The translations under genes were made by a program, and so were the position numbers. Shown here piece by piece: positions 6,442 to 14,032 of a DNA stretch of 40,644 nucleotides. Below the pieces are notes generated by a model, which saw nothing but the letters and a program-made list of their open reading frames with translations, was not told the DNA's origin and searched no databases. Where the stretch lies: contig JANMJO010000109.1 of the NCBI GenBank assembly GCA_031371425.1, positions 1 through 40,644 of the forward strand, written 5' to 3'. Source of the stretch: JAFMIX01 sp031371425 (GTDB lineage Bacteria; Verrucomicrobiota; Verrucomicrobiia; Limisphaerales; JAFMIX01). Each line of letters opens with the position of its first letter. Position 1 is the first letter of the stretch.

Positions 6442-7659
6442 GTGCGCATCGGTTCGCTCCAACTCGAATCCAACCTGTTCCTCTCGCCGCTGGCGGGTTA
6501 CACCAACCTGCCGTTCCGCCTCGTCGTGCGCGAAGTCGGCGGCGTGGGCCTCTGCACCACCGACCTCGTCAACGCCCGCTCGTTGCTGGAGAAAAATCCC
6601 AGAGCCTTCAAGCTCATCGAAACCCGCCCCGCCGATTCGCCGCTCGCCGTGCAGCTCTTCGGCAGCGTGCCGGAGGAGATGCGTGACGCCGCCGCGTTCC
6701 TCGAATCCCTCGGCGTCGCCAGCGTGGATATCAATATGGGCTGCCCCGTCCGCAAGGTCTGCAACGTCGGCGGCGGCTCGGCCATGATGACCGAGCTGAC
6801 CAAGACCGCCGCGCTCGTCAAAGGCATGGTCAACGCCGTGAAGATTCCCGTCACCGCCAAGATGCGCCTCGGCTGGGACGCCGATAATTTGACCGCGCCC
6901 GACCTCGCCCGCACGCTGGAAGACGTGGGCGTGGCGGCAATCTTCGTGCATGGCCGCACCCGCGAACAAGGCTTCACCGGCACGGTGAACCTCGCGGGCA
7001 TCCGCACCGTGGTGGCGGCGGTGAAGACCATTCCCGTCATCGGCAACGGCGATGTCATCACGCCCGAGGCCGCGAAGAAGATGTTTGATGAGACCGGTTG
7101 CGCTGGCGTGAGCATCGGACGCGGCGCGTTCTACGACCCGTGGATTTTTCAGAGGACGCTGGAATATTTGAAAAGTAGGGCAGGCGTCTCGCCTGCCCGC
7201 GCTGCCGAAGGCGGCGCATTACATTGCTTAGGCAATTCCTCGCTCGGGCTTTCGCCCGCGCCGGGCAGGCGAGACGCCTGCCCTACTTTACCTCCCCCCG
7301 AACCCACCTTCGCCGAGCGCGTGCGCGTGCTGTGCCGGCACTTGGATTTGATGGTGGAGATTTTCGGCGAAGACCTCGGCTGCCGGATGTTCCGCAAGGT
7401 CGCGCCGTGGTATGCCAAACGATTCGGCCCGGCGAACGTCTTCAACAAACGCGTCGTGCAAGTCGCCACACGCGCGGAATTCCACGCCGTGCTGGACGAC
7501 TACACGAAGTGGCGGCAGCAATTTCTCGATGAGCGCGGCGAACTGCTCCCGCGTTACCAGCTCCCGCCCATGGTCGCGTCATTCATGCAGGAAGACGTTC
7601 CCGCCGTGGCGCAACGGCAGAACATCCCCGTGCCCAAAGGGCCGGTGGAGGTGTGGTGA
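6442..7659 (+). CDS. tRNA-dihydrouridine synthase with an in-frame repeat insertion
   Basis: FMN-dependent TIM-barrel enzyme that reduces uridine to dihydrouridine in the tRNA D-loop. The GTG at 6442 is chosen as start because the family begins with a short strand before L-S-P-L-A-G-Y-T-N-L-P-F-R; the longer frame enters a palindrome. The active-site motif N-M-G-C-P-V-R-K places the catalytic cysteine at residue 101. K-M-R-L-G-W, H-G-R-T-R-E-Q, G-N-G-D and G-R-G-A follow as in the family. About residues 244-283 are foreign to the fold: they are encoded by a 118-bp palindrome (7172-7289) that keeps the frame. It falls between the barrel and the helical C-terminal domain, so the enzyme may still work. 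Confidence 0.92.
   Translation: MRIGSLQLESNLFLSPLAGYTNLPFRLVVREVGGVGLCTTDLVNARSLLEKNPRAFKLIETRPADSPLAVQLFGSVPEEMRDAAAFLESLGVASVDINMGCPVRKVCNVGGGSAMMTELTKTAALVKGMVNAVKIPVTAKMRLGWDADNLTAPDLARTLEDVGVAAIFVHGRTREQGFTGTVNLAGIRTVVAAVKTIPVIGNGDVITPEAAKKMFDETGCAGVSIGRGAFYDPWIFQRTLEYLKSRAGVSPARAAEGGALHCLGNSSLGLSPAPGRRDACPTLPPPEPTFAERVRVLCRHLDLMVEIFGEDLGCRMFRKVAPWYAKRFGPANVFNKRVVQVATRAEFHAVLDDYTKWRQQFLDERGELLPRYQLPPMVASFMQEDVPAVAQRQNIPVPKGPVEVW
7172..7289. repeat. Palindromic element inserted in the dus gene
   Basis: The element has perfect 28-bp terminal inverted repeats (7172-7199 and 7262-7289). Each arm contains its own 9-bp hairpin, GGGCAGGCG-TCT-CGCCTGCCC, so the structure is nested. The 62-bp centre is GC-rich. 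The DNA is read through in frame, adding about 40 residues to the protein. This resembles palindromic elements that can sit in coding regions, as described for Rickettsia, but the sequence is unrelated as far as I can tell. Confidence 0.85.
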
Positions 7660-7688
7660 ATTCAGCCTGCGGGAAGCGTGCAGGGGTC

Positions 7689-7748
7689 ATAATCGTAATC
7701 TTGCTCGTAATCTTAATCTCTTCCCGAACGGAATAAGATTACGATTAT
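7689..7748. repeat. Palindrome, family B copy 1, between convergent genes
   Basis: ATAATCGTAATCTTGCTC (7689-7706) pairs with GAATAAGATTACGATTAT (7731-7748) in 16 of 18 positions. The units are iterated TAATC. It separates the convergent dus and Nif3-like genes and may act as a terminator. A related TAATC/GATTA palindrome is at 11320-11386. Confidence 0.7.
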
Positions 7749-7764
7749 CATGCAAACAAACACC

Positions 7765-8526
7765 TCACAAACCGGTGGGATGATCCAGAAATGTCCACGG
7801 CACTTGGAACTTCCGGGCGAGTTCCGCCGCGAGCGCCTTCACGCCGAACGTCTCCGTCGCGTAATGGCCGGCGTAGAAAACATTCAGCCCCAGTTCCTCC
7901 GCCAGCGCGTAGGTCCAATGCGCGCCCTCGCCGGTGATGAAGGTGTCCACGCCCTCGGCGGCGGCGAGTTTCAGTTCGTTGCCCGCGCCGCCGGTGACGA
8001 CGCCGATGCGCCGGCAACTGTCTTTTCCTCCGGGAATGAGCTTGGGTTTCGCGCCGGTTGCGCGAGCGAGGCGGGCGGCGAGTTCGTTGCGGGAAATTTT
8101 GGAGGTCGTCTGCAAACCAATCGGTTGGCCGTGGCTCTCGAAGAACGGTTTCAACTTTCTGAAACCCAGCGCGGCGCAAAGTTGCGCGTTGTTGCCGAGC
8201 CGGGGATGGGCGTCGAGCGGCAGGTGCGAGCTGTAAATGGCGAGGTTGTTTTCCAGCAGCAGGCGCAGTAGCTCTTGGCGTTTGCCTGTCCACGGATGCG
8301 AGGGCGACCAGAATAAGCCGTGATGCACGATCAGCAAGTCGGCGCGGGCGGCGATGGCGAGCTTCACGGTGGCGAGGCTGGCGTCCACCGTCGCGGCGAT
8401 GCGTGTGACCATGCCGGAGTTTTCCACTTGCAAGCCGTTCACCGCGCCGTCGTAGTCGCCGATGGCGGCGGTGCGGAGAATTTTATCGCAGTGTTTGACG
8501 ATGGCGGTGAGCGGGGCTTTTGGCAT
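7765..8526 (-). CDS. Nif3-like dinuclear metal centre protein
   Basis: 253-aa member of the Nif3/YbgI/YqfO family, annotated in places as a GTP cyclohydrolase I type 2 homologue although the reaction is not firmly established. Metal-ligand motifs are visible: L-I-V-H-H-G-L-F-W (two His), S-S-H-L-P-L-D-A-H (His and Asp), and the C-terminal G-H-Y-A-T-E-T-F-G-V-K with His and Glu. The length is that of the short form without the inserted PII-like domain. The start ATG at 8526 gives the usual N-terminus with D-x-x-x-N-G-L-Q-V near residue 30. It stands alone on the minus strand between two palindromes. Confidence 0.92.
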   Translation of the reverse strand: MPKAPLTAIVKHCDKILRTAAIGDYDGAVNGLQVENSGMVTRIAATVDASLATVKLAIAARADLLIVHHGLFWSPSHPWTGKRQELLRLLLENNLAIYSSHLPLDAHPRLGNNAQLCAALGFRKLKPFFESHGQPIGLQTTSKISRNELAARLARATGAKPKLIPGGKDSCRRIGVVTGGAGNELKLAAAEGVDTFITGEGAHWTYALAEELGLNVFYAGHYATETFGVKALAAELARKFQVPWTFLDHPTGL

Positions 8527-8611
8527 GGGGCGATGAAACCAGATTTATTCCGGCGCGCAAAGCGGGAATGTCCGGGAATGTCCGGGGTCGGCAAGGTGGA
8601 GCGTGTATCTG

Positions 8612-8724
8612 GACACTGCCCGCGAAACGAACGGGCGGGCCGTTTGGAGTTCCGCGTTTACGCGGCTTGGCGTGGCAATCCGCGCAAGCCGCCTGAAGGC
8701 GGAACTCCAAACGGGGGCAGTGTC
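8612..8724. repeat. 113-bp palindrome upstream of the exopolysaccharide locus
   Basis: The outer arms GACACTGCCC (8612-8621) and GGGCAGTGTC (8715-8724) are perfect. The inner arms GTTTGGAGTTCCGC (8642-8655) and GCGGAACTCCAAAC (8699-8712) are also perfect, with a further GCGGCTTG/CAAGCCGC pair inside. It occupies the centre of the 286-bp gap between the divergent Nif3-like and glycosyltransferase genes. The sequence TCGGCAAGGTG occurs directly on both sides (8588 and 8734). Part of the right arm is repeated in ftsK. The remainder of the gap shows no other clear feature. Confidence 0.82.
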
Positions 8725-8812
8725 AAGATGTGCTCGGCAAGGTGAAGTAAAAATCTGTGGGTGTGAAAAATCGTGCATCCGGGCGGCGACGTTTTATCAT
8801 GCGGGCTGATCC

Positions 8813-9601
8813 GTGAATAAGACTGTTACAACTGAAGCTGGCGAACCGGCGGTGGGTTGCGTGCTGGGCACGCGGCTGGCGTTGACGGATTACGCGGGGC
8901 TGGCGGCGTTCTGTCTGGAGCGTTCGCTGTCGGCGGGGCCGGTGGCGGTGGATTTTTCAAACACGCATGTGGTGACGTTGCGGCGGCATGATGCGGTGTT
9001 CCGGGCGGTGACGGATTGCTTTGACTGGTTCGCGCCAGACGGGATGCCGCTGGTGTGGTGCTTGAATTGGCGCGGGGCGAAGCTGCGCGACCGGGTTTAT
9101 GGGCCGACGTTCCTGCGGCGTTGCGTGGCGAACAGTCCGGCGTCGGTGCGCCATTATTTTCTGGGCGGTTCGGCGGAGTGTCTGGCGGCGTTGCAGGATT
9201 TTTTGAGGAAGGAAAATCCGGCGTTGCAGATCGTGGGGGCGCGGGACGGGTATTTTGCGCCGGAGGAAGAGGTGGGGATTGTGGATGAGATCAACGAGCT
9301 TTCGCCGGATTTCATCTGGGTGGGGCTTGGCACGCCGAAGCAGCAGGAGTGGATTCGCCGGCACAAGTCGGACATCCGGCGCGGGGTGATTTTCGCGGTG
9401 GGGTTCGCGTTCGATGTGAACGCGGGGATGAAGCCGGACGCGCCGGCGTGGATGCAGCGGTGGGGGTTGACGTGGGTGTTCCGGCTGGCGAGCGAGCCGG
9501 GGCGGCTGCTGGGTCGGTATGTGAAATACAATTCGCTGTTCCTGTTTTATCTGTTGTGGGACGGTGTGCGCGGCGGGGCGAAGATTGAGCCGAAGCGCTG
9601 A
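8813..9601 (+). CDS. WecG/TagA/CpsF family glycosyltransferase
   Basis: 262-aa GT26-type transferase that adds a sugar such as ManNAc or ManNAcA to a polyprenyl-diphosphate-linked sugar during surface polysaccharide assembly. The family block A-P-D-G-M-P-L-V contains the catalytic Asp; the R-V-Y-G-P-T-F block, the V-G-L-G-T-P-K-Q-Q-E strand-helix and V-G-F-A-F-D-V-N-A-G follow in order. The C-terminus has the A-P-x-W-M-Q-R-W-G-L-T-W-x-F-R-L segment followed by a basic amphipathic tail likely to touch the membrane. The start is a GTG at 8813. It opens the exopolysaccharide locus and is 11 bp from the exosortase gene. Confidence 0.92.
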   Translation: MNKTVTTEAGEPAVGCVLGTRLALTDYAGLAAFCLERSLSAGPVAVDFSNTHVVTLRRHDAVFRAVTDCFDWFAPDGMPLVWCLNWRGAKLRDRVYGPTFLRRCVANSPASVRHYFLGGSAECLAALQDFLRKENPALQIVGARDGYFAPEEEVGIVDEINELSPDFIWVGLGTPKQQEWIRRHKSDIRRGVIFAVGFAFDVNAGMKPDAPAWMQRWGLTWVFRLASEPGRLLGRYVKYNSLFLFYLLWDGVRGGAKIEPKR

Positions 9602-9612
9602 ATCGCGGTCGA

Positions 9613-10581
9613 ATGGAAAACAAAATCGGGATGGAATCTGAAACCAAAAAAACGGCGGGCGGCGAGAAGCCGTTCCGCGTGGAGTTCGCGGAGTGCTGGC
9701 GCGCGATGCCGGACAAGGGGTTGTTCCTGGCGCTGCTGGCGGCGTGGCTGGGGCTGTTTCACTGGCTGGGAAACTCGGCGGCGGGTTACACGAAGACGAC
9801 GTCGCTGTTCGGATGGATGTTTCATGTGTATTCAAATTCGGTGGATGACGAGCACGGGCAACTGGTGCCGTTCGTGGTGCTGGGGTTGTTGTGGTGGAAA
9901 CGGGGGGAGTTATTGGCGGTGAACAAGGCGGTGTGGTGGCCGGCGCTGGGATTTGTGGTGGCGGGGCTGGGGCTGCACTGGTTCGGGTTTGCGATCCATC
10001 AGCCACGGGTTTCCATCGCGGGATTTTTTCTGGGGCTTTACGCGCTGACGGGGCTGGTGTGGGGTCGGGGCTGGTTGCGGGCGAGTTTCTTTCCATTTTT
10101 CCTGTTCGTGTTCTGTGTGCCGCTGGCGACGGTTTCGGAGGCGGTGACTTCGCCGCTGCGGATTCTGGCGACGTGGCTGACGGTGGGGGTGGCGCGGGTG
10201 GCGGGGGTGGATGTGATCCGCTCGGGGTCGCAGATTTATGACGCGGGTCGGACGTTCCTGTATGACGTGGCGCCGGCGTGCAGCGGGATACGGAGCATCA
10301 TCTCGCTGGTGGCGGTGACGACGATTTATGGTTTCATGCAGTTCGGGCAGCCGTGGCGTCGCGGTGTGATGATTGCGGCGGCGTTGCCGCTGGCGTTGCC
10401 GCTGGCGTTGGCGGGGAATGTGGTGCGGTTGACGACGGTGATTTTGACGGCGGAGGTTTTCGGGCAGGAGGCGGGGGCGTGGGTGGAGCAGAAGCTGGGG
10501 CTGGTGACGTTTGTGGCGACGGTGGGCTGCGTGTTTTTGCTGGGGCGGTGGTTGCGGGAGAAGCGGGAGGAGACGATATGA
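9613..10581 (+). CDS. Exosortase family transpeptidase
   Basis: Multi-spanning membrane protease/transpeptidase of the exosortase family, which in known cases cleaves C-terminal sorting signals of secreted proteins. The 322 aa carry about eight hydrophobic segments. The active-site Cys is residue 223 in P-A-C-S-G-I-R-S, and the conserved Arg is residue 272 in G-N-V-V-R-L. I do not see the His expected after that in typical exosortases; the stretch reads Q-E-A-G-A-W-V-E-Q-K-L-G. The N-terminus could start at the ATG at 9613 or at 9631. The EpsI-like gene overlaps its end by 4 bp (ATGA). No protein in this window carries a recognisable PEP-CTERM tail, so substrates lie elsewhere. Confidence 0.88.
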   Translation: MENKIGMESETKKTAGGEKPFRVEFAECWRAMPDKGLFLALLAAWLGLFHWLGNSAAGYTKTTSLFGWMFHVYSNSVDDEHGQLVPFVVLGLLWWKRGELLAVNKAVWWPALGFVVAGLGLHWFGFAIHQPRVSIAGFFLGLYALTGLVWGRGWLRASFFPFFLFVFCVPLATVSEAVTSPLRILATWLTVGVARVAGVDVIRSGSQIYDAGRTFLYDVAPACSGIRSIISLVAVTTIYGFMQFGQPWRRGVMIAAALPLALPLALAGNVVRLTTVILTAEVFGQEAGAWVEQKLGLVTFVATVGCVFLLGRWLREKREETI

Positions 10582-11306
10582 CGCGGCAGAAATTATTTTT
10601 ATTGGTGGTGGTGCTGGGGTTGGTTGGCGTGACGGCGGCGGGGCTGTTGCGGTTGCGGTCGGGGCAGCGGCTGGGTGCGCCGGGGGTGAGGACGCGGGTG
10701 GTGGCGGGTTCGGGGAATGTGGAGATTGCGCTGCCGTTGGCGGTGGCGGGGTTCACTTCGGAGGCGGTGGAGGCTGCGGCGGCGGTGACGAACACGTTGC
10801 CTGCGGATACGAGTTATGGGCAGCGGGTGTATCGGGCGGCGGATGGTTTTATTGCGCAGATGACGGTGGTGCTGATGGGGTCGGATCGTTCGAGCATGCA
10901 CAAGCCGCAGATTTGTCTGCCGGCGCAGGGGTGGAATATTTTTCAGACGGAGGTGGGGATGGTTACGGTGGAGCGGCCGGGGCGTTATGAGTTGCCGGTA
11001 ATCAAGCTGGTGGCGGCGAACGAGATCACGGTGGACGGGCAGCCGGTGGCGGCGCGTGGGGTCTATGTGTATTGGTTCGTGACGGAGGGTGAGTTGAGCG
11101 CGGACCCGAGCGGGTTGCGGCGGATGTGGCGGAGTATGGTGCATCTGCTGGCGACGGGGGAGATGCAGCGGTGGGCGTATGTAAGTGTGTTCGCGGTGTG
11201 CGAGCCGGGACGGGAGGAGGCGACGTATGGCAGGATGAAGGAACTCATCGCGGCGGCGGTGCCGGAATTTCAAGTGGCTGGCGGCAAGGCGGGGGCGGGG
11301 CGGTGA
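10578..11306 (+). CDS. Exosortase-associated EpsI-like protein
   Basis: 242-aa protein with one N-terminal membrane anchor (L-F-L-L-V-V-V-L-G-L-V-G-V) and a periplasmic domain of the EpsI/DUF3485 type. The diagnostic segment is H-K-P-Q-I-C-L-P-A-Q-G-W, matching the family H-x-P-x-x-C-L-P-x-x-G-W; a Y-V-Y-W-F-V strand and a C-terminal helical part follow. The ATG at 10578 overlaps the exosortase stop, showing coupling; the longer reading frame upstream lies inside the exosortase gene. In characterised loci EpsI accompanies exosortase and polysaccharide genes, but its biochemical role is unclear. A palindrome follows the gene. Confidence 0.87.
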   Translation: MTRQKLFLLVVVLGLVGVTAAGLLRLRSGQRLGAPGVRTRVVAGSGNVEIALPLAVAGFTSEAVEAAAAVTNTLPADTSYGQRVYRAADGFIAQMTVVLMGSDRSSMHKPQICLPAQGWNIFQTEVGMVTVERPGRYELPVIKLVAANEITVDGQPVAARGVYVYWFVTEGELSADPSGLRRMWRSMVHLLATGEMQRWAYVSVFAVCEPGREEATYGRMKELIAAAVPEFQVAGGKAGAGR

Positions 11307-11319
11307 TGGCCGGAGCAGC

Positions 11320-11386
11320 GTCTTAATCGTAATCGTAATCCTGGTTCTTGGCCGATTAAGATTAGGATTAGGATTAGGATTAAGAC
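11320..11386. repeat. Palindrome, family B copy 2
   Basis: GTCTTAATCGTAATCGTAATCC (from 11320) faces GATTAAGATTAGGATTAGGATTAGGATTAAGAC (ending 11386). The arms are made of tandem 6-bp TAATCG or GGATTA units. It lies in the 159-bp gap between the EpsI-like and sugar transferase genes and may terminate the first three genes. The rest of the gap shows nothing else clear. Confidence 0.72.
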
Positions 11387-11465
11387 ACAACCAAGGCGGA
11401 GGTCGGTTTGCGTTCACGGGGCGAATCGCTTAGGCTTTTTTGCGGGCGGAATTTTTTATAAAAGT

Positions 11466-12857
11466 ATGTTGCGGCGTCATCAACAGATACGGATGCAGAT
11501 CCAGCAGTTGCTGGATGCGTGTCTGTTTGCGGTGAGTTTCTGGCTGGCGTATGTGATCCGCTCGCATCCGCTGGTCATAGATTTTCTGGCGTTGCCGGGG
11601 GTGGCGCCGTTCGAGTCGTTCGTGAGTTTTTATCTGGTGCTGATTACGATGGTGCCGCTGGTGCTGGACAGCCAGGGTTTCTACAACCGCTCGGTGGTGG
11701 CGCCGCGGCGGATGATGTTTTGGCCGTTGTTGAGGGGTTGTTTTTTGGTGGCGCTGGGTCTGACGCTGCTGCTGTTTTTCTTCCGGATGTATCTGCCGCG
11801 GTCGGTGATTTTCGGGTTCGGTGTTTTAAGTTTTACGACGGTGTGGTTGAAGGAGGAGATTCTGCGGCTGGGGTTCAAGACGAAGTTCACGCAGGCGCAA
11901 CTGCGGCGGCGGTTCGTTCTGATGGGGCCGCCGGCGGAGACGGCGCTGATGCGGGCGGCGATCCGGTCGCATCCAGACGAGAACATGGTGATTCTGGCGG
12001 AGCTGGACCTGACGGCGACGCCGGTGGCGGGGCTGGTGGCGCTGCTGCATGAGCATTCGGTCAATGGCGTGGTCTTGAGTGCGCGGCACGCGAATTTTGA
12101 GCAGGTGGAGGCGGCGATCCGGGCGTGTGAGATTGAGGGGGTGGAGGCGTGGCTGGTGGCGGATTTTTTCAAGACGCAGATTTCGAGGACGAGCTTCGAT
12201 GATTTTTTTGGGCGGCCGGTGATGGTGTTCCGCACGGCGCCGGAGGCGTCGTGGCAGGGGGTTTTGAAGGAGGCGATGGATTTGATGGGGTCGTTCCTGA
12301 TGCTGGCGGTCGCGGCGTTGCCGATGGGGGTGATTGCGGTGCTGATCAAGGTGACGTCGCCGGGGCCGGTGTTTTTCCGTCAACAGCGGGCGGGGCTGAA
12401 CGGGCAGCCGTTCACCATGTATAAGTTTCGCACGATGGTGACGAACGCGGAGCAGTTGCAGCATGAGTTGGCGGCGTTGAACGAGATGTCCGGTCCGGTG
12501 TTCAAGGTGAGCAACGATCCGCGCGTGACGCGCATGGGGAAATTTCTCCGCAAGTTCAGCTTGGATGAATTTCCGCAACTGCTGAACGTGTTGCGCAGTG
12601 AGATGAGCTTGGTGGGGCCGCGGCCGTTGCCGGTGCACGAGGTGGCGCGGTTTGATGATGTGGCGCATCGCCGGCGGTTGAGTGTGAAGCCGGGGCTGAC
12701 GTGTCTGTGGCAGGTGCGCGGGCGCAACGAGATTGTGAAGTTCGAGGACTGGGTGCGGCTGGATTTGGAATATATTGACCAATGGTCGCTCTGGTTGGAC
12801 ATCAAAATTCTGTGCCGCACCGTCCCGGCGGTGTTCGCGGGGACGGGCGCGAGTTGA
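11466..12857 (+). CDS. Polyprenyl-phosphate sugar phosphotransferase (initiating)
   Basis: 463-aa membrane enzyme that starts repeat-unit synthesis by moving a hexose-1-phosphate from a UDP-sugar to undecaprenyl phosphate. The N-terminal half has four membrane segments and a CoA-binding-like Rossmann region. A further membrane-inserted helix at about residues 275-300 precedes the catalytic domain. Catalytic-domain motifs are R-Q-Q-R-A-G-L-N-G, K-F-R-T-M, L-R-K-F-S-L-D-E-F-P-Q-L-L-N-V, S-L-V-G-P-R-P and K-P-G-L-T-C-L-W-Q-V-R-G-R. The architecture is that of the CpsE/WbaJ/EpsE class; the sugar cannot be told. It sits 74 bp before a UDP-sugar decarboxylase gene. Confidence 0.93.
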   Translation: MLRRHQQIRMQIQQLLDACLFAVSFWLAYVIRSHPLVIDFLALPGVAPFESFVSFYLVLITMVPLVLDSQGFYNRSVVAPRRMMFWPLLRGCFLVALGLTLLLFFFRMYLPRSVIFGFGVLSFTTVWLKEEILRLGFKTKFTQAQLRRRFVLMGPPAETALMRAAIRSHPDENMVILAELDLTATPVAGLVALLHEHSVNGVVLSARHANFEQVEAAIRACEIEGVEAWLVADFFKTQISRTSFDDFFGRPVMVFRTAPEASWQGVLKEAMDLMGSFLMLAVAALPMGVIAVLIKVTSPGPVFFRQQRAGLNGQPFTMYKFRTMVTNAEQLQHELAALNEMSGPVFKVSNDPRVTRMGKFLRKFSLDEFPQLLNVLRSEMSLVGPRPLPVHEVARFDDVAHRRRLSVKPGLTCLWQVRGRNEIVKFEDWVRLDLEYIDQWSLWLDIKILCRTVPAVFAGTGAS

Positions 12858-12931
12858 AATCCGCATTGCGAAACCCTCGCCGCGCAGGAATACTGCGTGC
12901 GGTGAAAATCAACCCTTCAATTTTGTAACTC

Positions 12932-13894
12932 ATGGCAAAGAAAACGCGCTCCACTTCCAAGCAGCCCACGTCGGTCGTCACCGGCGCCGCCGGATTTCTC
13001 GGCTCTCACTTGACCGACTTGCTGCTGTCGCGCGGCCACAAGGTCATCGGCATGGACAATTTTGTGACGGGCTCGGTGGACAACATCGCGCATCTCGGTG
13101 GGAATAAGAATTTCAAGTTCGTGGAGCAGGACGTGACGGAATTTATTTTTCTGGATGTGCCGGTGGATTACATCTGGCATTTTGCGTCGCCGGCGAGTCC
13201 GATTGATTATTTGGAATTGCCGATCCAGACGCTGAAGGTGGGTTCGCTGGGGACGCACAAGGCGCTGGGGTTGGCGCTGCAGAAGAAGGCGCGGTTTCTC
13301 ATCGCTTCCACGTCGGAGATTTACGGCGATCCGCTGGTGCATCCGCAGCCGGAGGAATATTGGGGCAACGTGAACACGATCGGGCCGCGCGGCTGCTATG
13401 ACGAGGCGAAGCGCTTTGCCGAGGCGATGACGATGGCCTACCACCGCGAGCACGGGGTGCAGACGCGCATCGTGAGAATCTTCAATACTTACGGCCCTCG
13501 GATGCGGTTGAACGATGGGCGCGTGGTGCCGGCGTTCGTCAGTCAGGCGTTGAAGAACAAGCCGGTCACGGTGTTCGGCAAGGGGCAGCAGACGCGGAGT
13601 TTTTGCTACGTGTCGGATTTGATCGAGGGGATTTACCGGTTGATGATGAGCGATTGCGACGAGCCTGTGAACATCGGCAATCCGACGGAGATGACGATGC
13701 TGGAGTTCGCGCGGGAAATCATCCGCGCCACCGGTTCGCGCAGCAAGGTGGTGTTCCGTCCGCTGCCGCAGGACGACCCGAAACAGCGGCGTCCGGTGAT
13801 CGCGCGGGCGAAGAAGGTGCTGGGTTGGTCGCCGAAGGTGACGCTGGCGGAGGGCTTGACGACGACGATTGAATATTTCCGGACGAAGGTGTGA
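12932..13894 (+). CDS. UDP-glucuronate decarboxylase-like SDR enzyme
   Basis: 320-aa extended short-chain dehydrogenase probably converting UDP-glucuronate to UDP-xylose. The NAD motif T-G-A-A-G-F-L-G-S-H is at about residues 12-22, a D-N-F-V-T-G-S segment follows, and the catalytic Y-x-x-x-K is Tyr156/Lys160 in G-C-Y-D-E-A-K-R. The upstream E-Y-W-G-N-V-N-x-I-G-P-R-G block is the typical signature of UDP-xylose synthases rather than of GalE-type epimerases. The late F-C-Y-V-S-D-L-I-E-G-I-Y also fits. It likely supplies an activated pentose for the polymer made by its neighbours. A related dehydratase activity cannot be excluded. Confidence 0.88.
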   Translation: MAKKTRSTSKQPTSVVTGAAGFLGSHLTDLLLSRGHKVIGMDNFVTGSVDNIAHLGGNKNFKFVEQDVTEFIFLDVPVDYIWHFASPASPIDYLELPIQTLKVGSLGTHKALGLALQKKARFLIASTSEIYGDPLVHPQPEEYWGNVNTIGPRGCYDEAKRFAEAMTMAYHREHGVQTRIVRIFNTYGPRMRLNDGRVVPAFVSQALKNKPVTVFGKGQQTRSFCYVSDLIEGIYRLMMSDCDEPVNIGNPTEMTMLEFAREIIRATGSRSKVVFRPLPQDDPKQRRPVIARAKKVLGWSPKVTLAEGLTTTIEYFRTKV

Positions 13895-14032
13895 ATCCGC
13901 GCTGCGGCTGTCGGAAGGACACGGTTTTTGGCGAGTTTGGATTTGACCGGTGGGTGCGAATGAAGTAACTACCACGGGCTAACGCTACGAGTCTTGGCCG
14001 AAGGATGGGCTGGCACACGGGGTGAAGAGAAA

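Noticed and set aside
7172..8724. Repeated GC-rich palindromes as a CRISPR array.
   Set aside because: The repeats are inverted, not regularly spaced direct repeats with unique spacers, and no cas genes are present.
11457..11462. TATAAA just before the sugar phosphotransferase start as a promoter -10 box.
   Set aside because: It ends 3 bases before the ATG, and no -35 box lies at a suitable distance; transcription would start inside the gene.
13943..13971. TTGACC-17-TAACTA upstream of the PilM-PilN gene as its promoter.
   Set aside because: The -35 is good but the -10 matches the consensus at only two positions; too weak to list as a feature.
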